In this document: one piece after another, positions 58,677 through 64,000 of the stretch
Layout of the letters: every line of letters starts with the position of its first letter
How positions within the stretch are numbered: the first letter of the stretch is position 1
Assembly: GCA_965243255.1 (NCBI GenBank)
Contig: CBDEUH010000004.1
Span: forward strand, 496,001-560,000
Reading direction: 5' to 3'
Length of the DNA: 64,000 nt
Source of the DNA: Bin87 sp965243255
GTDB lineage: Bacteria > Chloroflexota > Dehalococcoidia > Lucifugimonadales > UBA3495
Notes under the pieces: model-generated
The model's database searches: none
What the model saw: the letters and a program-made list of their open reading frames with translations, nothing else
What the model was told of the DNA's origin: nothing
Program-made: the position numbers and the translations under genes

Positions 58677-58798
58677 CCATTCACCAGAAAATTGATGACA
58701 CCAGCCGGTGGCGCCACCAGCCTGGCTGCCGGCACAATGACTGTGTCGCTGCCCAACGGCGACGCCGGCCGCTCCTGACAGACGGGTCGGCCGGTTTA
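58677..58798. repeat. Dispersed 122-bp repeat, copy B
   Basis: Ungapped match to copy A at 47591-47712 in the same orientation. The copies are about 11.1 kb apart and bracket the MNT-HEPN gene, the two-component system and the surface-protein locus. Confidence 0.75.
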
Positions 58799-58857
58799 GT
58801 GGCCACCAACGGAGTCGCCATTTCGGACGGGAGACGCTTAGGGTTGAAGGCAGAGTT

Positions 58858-59919
58858 TCACCGCGCCCATATGCGGCAATGGCCCTCAGCCGCTTCCTTA
58901 GCGATGCGGACTTGGTCCTGGCGCTCCAGGTTGGTGGAGGTGATCTCGTCCAATTGGAACAGCAGGTCGTCAACCTCCCAGCGGTCCACGGCCGGCGGCG
59001 CGTGGAAGTCCCGGAGCCGGTGGGCCCGCAGGTGGAGGCTGATGTTGTGGCTGCGCAAGGCCTCTTCCCAATTGAGGCATAGCGGACTCACGTCGTTGAC
59101 GATGACGTGCAGCGGCGTTGGGTTGGCCGCTTCGTGCGCCAGGTGCAGCGCGTTTTGCAGCAAGGCGTTGGAAATCAACGTAGCGGCGTTGCCCAGCTGG
59201 GTCAGGGGAACGTTGAACAGCGTAACCCGACCGGGTTCCAGGGCCTGCCTCAGGTCCAAATCGGGCTGGGTGGCCGCCAAACGGTAGGCCTGGTCGCCGA
59301 TGAGGATGTGGAGGTGATTCCGCATGGGAGCCACGGTGTCGTGGTGGGCAGAGCGGAGTTGGGAGTTGACCGCGCGGACGGTGGCCAGCGCAGGATTGAG
59401 GATGATGCGCTCGCTCATCAGGTCTTGGAACAAAGCGTCCGCCAGGATTTTGGCGGCCCGCTGGGTGGCTTCCTCGGAGGAGATGTCGTGGATGACTTCA
59501 AAGTCGGCTGGGTGGAGCTGGTCTGGCGGGGAGGTGTCGGGATGGTGGTTGTACAGCCAGGCGACTTCGGCCTGGGATGAGATGGTGTTGCGGAGGCGCC
59601 CGCCCCAAGCGGTGGCGTGGCGGTAAACGGAGTTGACCATGCAGAGGGCAGCTAGACGGGGTTGGTCGAAGAAGCCCCTAGCCAGAGGGTTTAGGCGCTG
59701 TTCGCCGCTGAAATCAATCGACACCGGCTGAAGGCCTTCTTGGTCAAAGAGTCCGGCCATCGTTTCTCGGTGGTCGATGACGATGAGGGTGTGGTCGCAC
59801 CGGTCAGTTTCGGTCGCCAACTCCTGGGTGAGATCGGCCATGGCTTGGTCCAACCGGGGGCAGGGTCTGCCGAGGATGATGCTGTTGTGGGCATGGGACT
59901 GGGATTCGCTGTGGTGCAT
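58858..59919 (-). CDS. TraG/VirB4-like ATPase-related protein lacking a visible Walker A
   Basis: 353 residues. HTLIVIDHRETMAGLFDQEGLQPVSIDFSGEQRLNPLARGFFDQ resembles the post-Walker region of conjugative coupling or transfer ATPases (D-x-K/R near a strand, then N-P-L). LHVIVNDVSPLCLNWEEALRSHNISLHLRAHRL fits a Walker B/sensor end. No GxxxxGK[ST] is seen, so it is a fragment or an inactive relative. Start 59919 has GGAGAAAATC. Classification is tentative. Confidence 0.4.
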   Translation of the reverse strand: MHHSESQSHAHNSIILGRPCPRLDQAMADLTQELATETDRCDHTLIVIDHRETMAGLFDQEGLQPVSIDFSGEQRLNPLARGFFDQPRLAALCMVNSVYRHATAWGGRLRNTISSQAEVAWLYNHHPDTSPPDQLHPADFEVIHDISSEEATQRAAKILADALFQDLMSERIILNPALATVRAVNSQLRSAHHDTVAPMRNHLHILIGDQAYRLAATQPDLDLRQALEPGRVTLFNVPLTQLGNAATLISNALLQNALHLAHEAANPTPLHVIVNDVSPLCLNWEEALRSHNISLHLRAHRLRDFHAPPAVDRWEVDDLLFQLDEITSTNLERQDQVRIAKEAAEGHCRIWAR

Positions 59920-60324
59920 GATTTTCTCCATGGGAGTGGTGATTGCTTGACAACGGGCGTCTCGCTTGGGCGGCGTTGTACAACACCGGCGGATGTGAGG
60001 GATTGGGTTCCGCCCACGCTTTCGCGACAGGCAGGCTTCGTTGACGGGGCAGGCCATGGGTTCAAGGGGCAGCCGGGTGTTTTCTGGCGGAAGCCCGTAG
60101 CCACGCGCGTCATTTGAAGCCGTGAGGAAGGGATTCGCCGATTGGGCAACCTGAGGAGCGGATTATCAAGCACTGGCAATTCCAGACCGATAGGCCATAT
60201 CAGCGCCGACGATAAACTGTGCAAAATGGCCGAGATGGGGACTGGCTAGGCCAGCGGTAATGGCAACATTCGCGGACATGTCGCGGTGGTGGTTGAGACA
60301 AAGTGCTAAAGGTGTTTCAAGTGA
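59920..60324. other. Gap without a convincing gene
   Basis: Open frames here are antisense or lack starts. The region separates the TraG-like gene from the truncated IstB and may include an insertion boundary. Confidence 0.4.
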
Positions 60325-60963
60325 AAGAGATACACGAGACGAAAGGTTCGTGTTGCTCAATTCGACTTTGGTTTCCAGCCCTCCATCGACGAGCGGCTGG
60401 TCAAGGAACCGGCCAACCTGGCCTTTGTCGCCGAAGTCAGCAACGTCATCCTGCTGGGACCGCCCGGCGTGGGCAAAACCCATCAGGCCATCTCCCTGGC
60501 GCTGCGGCCCATCGAGAACGGGCACGGCGCCTGCTTCGCCTGGGCTCACGACCTGATGGAAGATTTCAGGAAGGCCCGAGCCCAGCACAACCTGGATGGT
60601 CGCATGCGGGTCTACCTGGCGCCCAAGATCCTCATCGTGGACGAATTCGGCATCTGGCCCTACGACCGGGAAGCGGCCACCGCCTTCTTCACCCTGGTCT
60701 CGGCCCGCTATGAACGGGACAGCATCATCCTTACCTCCAACAAGGGCTTCGGCGAGTGGTGCGAACTGCTGGGCGACAGCGTGATCGCCTCGGCGGTGAT
60801 GGACCGGCAGCTGCACCACAGCCACATCCTCAACGTCCGGGGCGAGAGCTACCGGCTCAGAGAGAAGCGCCAGGCCGGACTGTTTTCCTCACAACAGCAC
60901 GTAGGCGCAACGCCGGAGGAGGCCGGCGACAAGGAACGCGCCTTCACCGTCCACGACGGCTGA
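60325..60963 (+). pseudogene. istB: 5'-truncated IS21-family IstB ATPase
   Basis: From about 60355 the frame gives QFDFGFQPSIDERLVKEPANLAF, then Walker A LLGPPGVGKTHQAISL, Walker B ILIVDEFGIWPYDREAATAFF, SIILTSNKGFGEW and the terminal HSHILNVRGESYRLREKRQAG, all diagnostic of IstB. Roughly the first 80 residues and the start codon are missing; an in-frame TGA lies at 60322-60324. No istA transposase is beside it. The helper ATPase is therefore orphaned and probably dead. Confidence 0.85.
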
Positions 60964-61352
60964 CAGAACGCCCTCGTCAAGGACTTGCCCTAAGCGAGAG
61001 ACGTCGAGCAGAACGTCACAACTGGAAGACCACCTCCCTGGTGCCGCAGAGACGGCCTACAAACAACCAAAGGGAATCCCTGCCACCGAGGCAGCGAAGG
61101 CTGCCACGGAGGCCCCAACGCAAGAATCGGGACACGTCCGGCCACGCGACCAGCACCGCGCCCAAGCCACCGACAGAACAGGCCATAGGCAACTCTGGGC
61201 AAGTCGCAATCACCCAGCCGCCTTCTCCACGTCTCCAGACGCCACGGAACAGCTTCCAGCCGACCCACAGCGCATTATTCAATGAGCCGGCCAAAATGTC
61301 GTTGCTGGCATAGTACAATACGCAGCGCCTATTCACCGCAAGGACTGCCGAC
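60964..61352. other. Non-coding stretch after the IstB remnant
   Basis: No supported gene. It may hold residual IS sequence and the promoter of the helicase gene; a TACAAT lies at 61312-61317 without a clear -35. Confidence 0.4.
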
Positions 61353-64000
61353 GTGAACACCGTAGCTGCTTTCGACATCCAGCCAGGACAGATTCTATCC
61401 GGCCCGCTGTTCAACGAGCCAATGCACGTGGAAACCGTGCGGCCACACGGCTCGAACTCTTGGACTCTCGGCTTGGTAGGTCAAGAATCCGGCCAGTTCA
61501 GCAGAGTTACGCTCGACTCGGACGAAATCGCTGGACTTACCGTAACCGTCGCCTCCCCCTTATACGACGGCGATGGAGAACTGCTACGACTGGCCCTTCA
61601 GGCACACTCGCTGGGCATCGCGTACGAATTTGACCCGTACTTCGCGCTGTCCGTTTCGAAGGTCGACCCACTCCCGCACCAACTGGAAGCCGTCTATGAC
61701 TACCTGCTGAAATCTCCCAGCGTGCGCTTCCTGCTGGCCGACGACGCTGGCGCCGGCAAAACCATCATGGCCGGCCTCCTCATCCGCGAGCTGAAACTCC
61801 GCGGCCTCATCGAACGGGTCGCAGTGGTCTGCCCAGCCAACCTAACCTTCCAATGGCAAAGGGAACTTAAAGAGAAGTTCGAAGAAACATTCTTCGTCCT
61901 GAAAGGCAGCGACATCCGCAACCAATTCGGCGCCAACGAATGGCAGGAAAGAAACCAAGTAATAACCTCGCTCGATCTGGCAAAGCGGGACGACATCCTG
62001 CCAGGACTGCAACAGGTGCGGTGGGACCTGGTGATCATCGACGAGGCCCACCGTATGTCCGCCCGGGACGAAAGCCACAAGAGCCAACGGTACCGGTTGG
62101 GCGAGATCCTGCGGGACAGCGCCGACCACATCCTGTTGTTGACTGCCACGCCTCACAAGGGAGACCCGCAAAACTTCACGCTCTTCCTGCAACTGCTGGA
62201 CCAAGACGCTTACGCCGACGTCAAATCCATAGGCAAAGCCATGGAGGAGCGACGTGCGCCCTTTTACCTGCGCCGCACCAAAGAGGCGATGGTCTATTTC
62301 CCTGAACGCCAAGCGGACGGCGAATGGGCAGCCCAGCCTGTGTTCACCAAACGGATCACCCACACCGCAGGCTTCGACATCTCCGGAGCCGAGCTCGCGC
62401 TGTACGAAGCCATTTCCCGGTTCGTCAAGCAACAAAGCGCCCGCGCTGCCGAGCAAGGCGACACTGCACGAGCTCGCGCGGTTGGTTTCCTGATGGCACT
62501 GTACCAACGGCGCCTAGCCTCCAGTTCCCGTGCAATACGACGCTCGCTGGAGAATCGAGCAATGCGCCTAGAAGGCCAGCTCCAAGACGCACAGACTCTG
62601 GCCGCAACGGCTCCACCCAGCCTACCCGACATAGAAGATTTCGAAGAAATGGAGGAAACGGATCGCATCCGCCTAGAAAACCTTCTCGACGCGATCACCC
62701 TCGCCAACAACGCAGACGGTGCTCGCAGTGAAATTGCCGAACTCAGAGAGTTCGCCCAGCAGGCGCAAGCCGTGGCCGACGCCGGCGAAGAATCCAAACT
62801 CAGCAGGCTCCAGGAAATCCTCCAAGAACAGGGTTTCTTCGCAGACCCCGAACAGCGGCTCCTGATTTTCACCGAGTTCAAGGACACCCTCGATTACCTG
62901 GTCGAACGCCTCGCCTCCTGGGGCTTCACGGTGGGACAAATCCATGGGGATATGCGTCCCGGTGGGCGAGATGAACCAGGAACTCGCCTCTATGTCGAGC
63001 AACAGTTCCGCGATGGGGAAATCCAAGTGCTGGTCGCCACGGAAGCCGCTGGCGAAGGCATCAATCTGCAATGTTGCCACTTCCTGTTCAATTTTGACAT
63101 CCCATGGAACCCGAACAGGTTGGAACAGCGCATGGGCCGCATCCATCGGTACGGACAACTCCATGATTGCCTAATCTTCAATTTCGTGGCTGCCAACACC
63201 ATCGAGGGCAAGGTGCTGCAACGGCTGCTGGCCAAGCTCCAAGAAATTCGGGATGCGCTGGACGACGACGCCGTTTTCAACGTGGTGGGAGAAATATTAC
63301 CGGCCACTCAGGTGGAGCAGGTGTTTCGAGACTACTACGCCGGGAAGCTGGGCGAACCTGACCTTGAAGATCGGCTCCTGCGTGACATCGACGAAAGCCG
63401 CTTTCGGGAGATCTGCCAGACGGCATTGGAAGGATTGGCGACACGCCAGATCAACTTGGACATGCTGGTGGAACGCCGCGCCCAAGCCCAAGAGCGCCGA
63501 ATGGTGCCTGAAAAGATAGCCCGTTTTATCGGAGACAGCGCACCACATGCCCGGTTGCCCCTCAATCCCGTACGGAACCTCCCCCACACCTTTGACGCGG
63601 GACGCACACCGCCCCTCCTGCGTCAGTACAGCCGGCAAGCCAACGAAATATCTTCCAATTACGGCCGATTGTCCACCCACCGTGAAACGGCCGAAGCGAA
63701 CAACCTAGAATGGGTTACACCTGGTCACGCGTTGTTTGAGGCCCTCCGCCGCCATAGCCTGGCACTGGGACAGGAAACCTTCGCAAGGGGAGCCTGTTTC
63801 CATTCACTTCAGCACCATGAACCTGTACGCCTAGACTTTTACCGCGCCCGCGTGGTCGACGGCAGAGGTAGGACAGTCCACGAAAGGCTATTCGTAATTG
63901 AACTCAGTCAAGATGGCGAACCTAGGCTGGCTGGCCCAGACATCCTAGGCAATTTGACGCCGACCACCCCGCCAGCCGACTTCCCAGTAGTAGCAATATT
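61353..64000 (+). CDS. SNF2/RapA-type helicase, partial at the right edge
   Basis: At least 882 residues from GTG 61353; no stop before base 64000. An N-terminal domain of about 110 residues (IQPGQILSGPLFNEPMHVETV, GLVGQ) precedes the helicase core. Q-like PLPHQLEAVYDYLL, Walker A LLADDAGAGKTIMAG near 125, DEAH box in LVIIDEAHRMSARD, and motif III LLTATPHKGDP. A coiled region about 390-480 splits the lobes. Lobe 2 has LLIFTEFKDTLDYLVERL, VLVATEAAGEGINLQ and RMGRIHRYGQ. This type (helicase with a start resembling DUF1156/DUF499-associated or DISARM-like helicases) is common in defence loci, but partners lie beyond the window. Confidence 0.85.
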   Translation, partial: MNTVAAFDIQPGQILSGPLFNEPMHVETVRPHGSNSWTLGLVGQESGQFSRVTLDSDEIAGLTVTVASPLYDGDGELLRLALQAHSLGIAYEFDPYFALSVSKVDPLPHQLEAVYDYLLKSPSVRFLLADDAGAGKTIMAGLLIRELKLRGLIERVAVVCPANLTFQWQRELKEKFEETFFVLKGSDIRNQFGANEWQERNQVITSLDLAKRDDILPGLQQVRWDLVIIDEAHRMSARDESHKSQRYRLGEILRDSADHILLLTATPHKGDPQNFTLFLQLLDQDAYADVKSIGKAMEERRAPFYLRRTKEAMVYFPERQADGEWAAQPVFTKRITHTAGFDISGAELALYEAISRFVKQQSARAAEQGDTARARAVGFLMALYQRRLASSSRAIRRSLENRAMRLEGQLQDAQTLAATAPPSLPDIEDFEEMEETDRIRLENLLDAITLANNADGARSEIAELREFAQQAQAVADAGEESKLSRLQEILQEQGFFADPEQRLLIFTEFKDTLDYLVERLASWGFTVGQIHGDMRPGGRDEPGTRLYVEQQFRDGEIQVLVATEAAGEGINLQCCHFLFNFDIPWNPNRLEQRMGRIHRYGQLHDCLIFNFVAANTIEGKVLQRLLAKLQEIRDALDDDAVFNVVGEILPATQVEQVFRDYYAGKLGEPDLEDRLLRDIDESRFREICQTALEGLATRQINLDMLVERRAQAQERRMVPEKIARFIGDSAPHARLPLNPVRNLPHTFDAGRTPPLLRQYSRQANEISSNYGRLSTHRETAEANNLEWVTPGHALFEALRRHSLALGQETFARGACFHSLQHHEPVRLDFYRARVVDGRGRTVHERLFVIELSQDGEPRLAGPDILGNLTPTTPPADFPVVAI

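Noticed and set aside
60166..60825. A 219-codon minus-strand frame across the IstB region
   Set aside because: Antisense to the diagnostic IstB motifs.
29728..64000. A right attachment site duplicating the tRNA-Sec 3' end
   Set aside because: Reading for pieces of the T loop and acceptor sequence found no convincing second copy; the element may end beyond the window.
1..64000. Selenoprotein genes with in-frame TGA near the tRNA-Sec gene
   Set aside because: No gene seen continues as a recognised family across a TGA; none could be supported.
1..64000. CRISPR arrays
   Set aside because: No regularly spaced direct repeats were seen; repeats found are inverted, tandem protein-domain or single dispersed copies.

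Overview
The window is high-GC bacterial DNA. It most resembles Chloroflexota of the Dehalococcoidia/SAR202 kind. This is an inference from gene content: lipoproteins with repeated VEV(T/P)REV heptads and Thr-Pro linkers, an F420-type LLM oxidoreductase, MmgE/PrpD and alpha/beta-hydrolase catabolic genes, a long two-domain ThyX, and an alpha/beta/E2/E3 pyruvate dehydrogenase cluster. No rRNA gene is present to settle the taxonomy.

Left part (1-29.7 kb) is mostly ordinary chromosome. It holds a BglII-like restriction-modification pair, two ThDP-dependent decarboxylase/synthase-like enzymes, an ADP-forming acyl-CoA synthetase-like protein, a CHAT-STAND-TPR protein, a catabolic run (alpha/beta hydrolase, LLM oxidoreductase, MmgE/PrpD) and an ECF sigma/anti-sigma pair. 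A minus-strand run follows: lpd, pdhA, pdhB, E2, a ThDP enzyme and thyX. The Tat genes come next: tatA on the plus strand, and on the minus strand an operon of an RlmD-Maf fusion, tatB and tatC with 4-bp overlaps. Thioredoxin closes the region.

At 29.63 kb lies a tRNA-Sec gene (anticodon TCA). A P4-type tyrosine integrase starts 165 bp behind its CCA end. From here to the right edge the content is accessory: integrase, a coupled small protein, AlpA-like regulator, primase-helicase, three tyrosine recombinases (two degenerate or truncated), an orphan DndB/DGQHR protein with a palindromic promoter, a GIY-YIG protein with a decayed second copy, two lipoproteins, a ParB-like gene followed by a D12-class adenine methylase, and a truncated phage capsid-like gene. 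This is the layout of an integrative element inserted at selC. No right-hand attachment site was recognised in the window.

The last 18 kb carries a response regulator whose promoter is flanked by a 15-bp perfect inverted repeat, an MNT-HEPN fusion and a NarX/NarL-like two-component system. Divergent from the latter is a ~1990-residue secreted repeat protein, preceded by a 17-C homopolymer and a chain of overlapping short reading frames. The surface protein's downstream sequence is broken by frameshifts. A 122-bp dispersed repeat occurs twice (47.6 and 58.7 kb). A TraG/VirB4-like protein, a 5'-truncated IS21 IstB gene and the start of an SNF2-type helicase end the window.

The strongest leads are the selC-integrated element with its orphan DndB and structured DNA near the recombinases, the poly-C/overlapping-ORF arrangement before the surface protein, the RlmD-Maf fusion, and the CHAT-STAND protein that lacks both expected catalytic residues.
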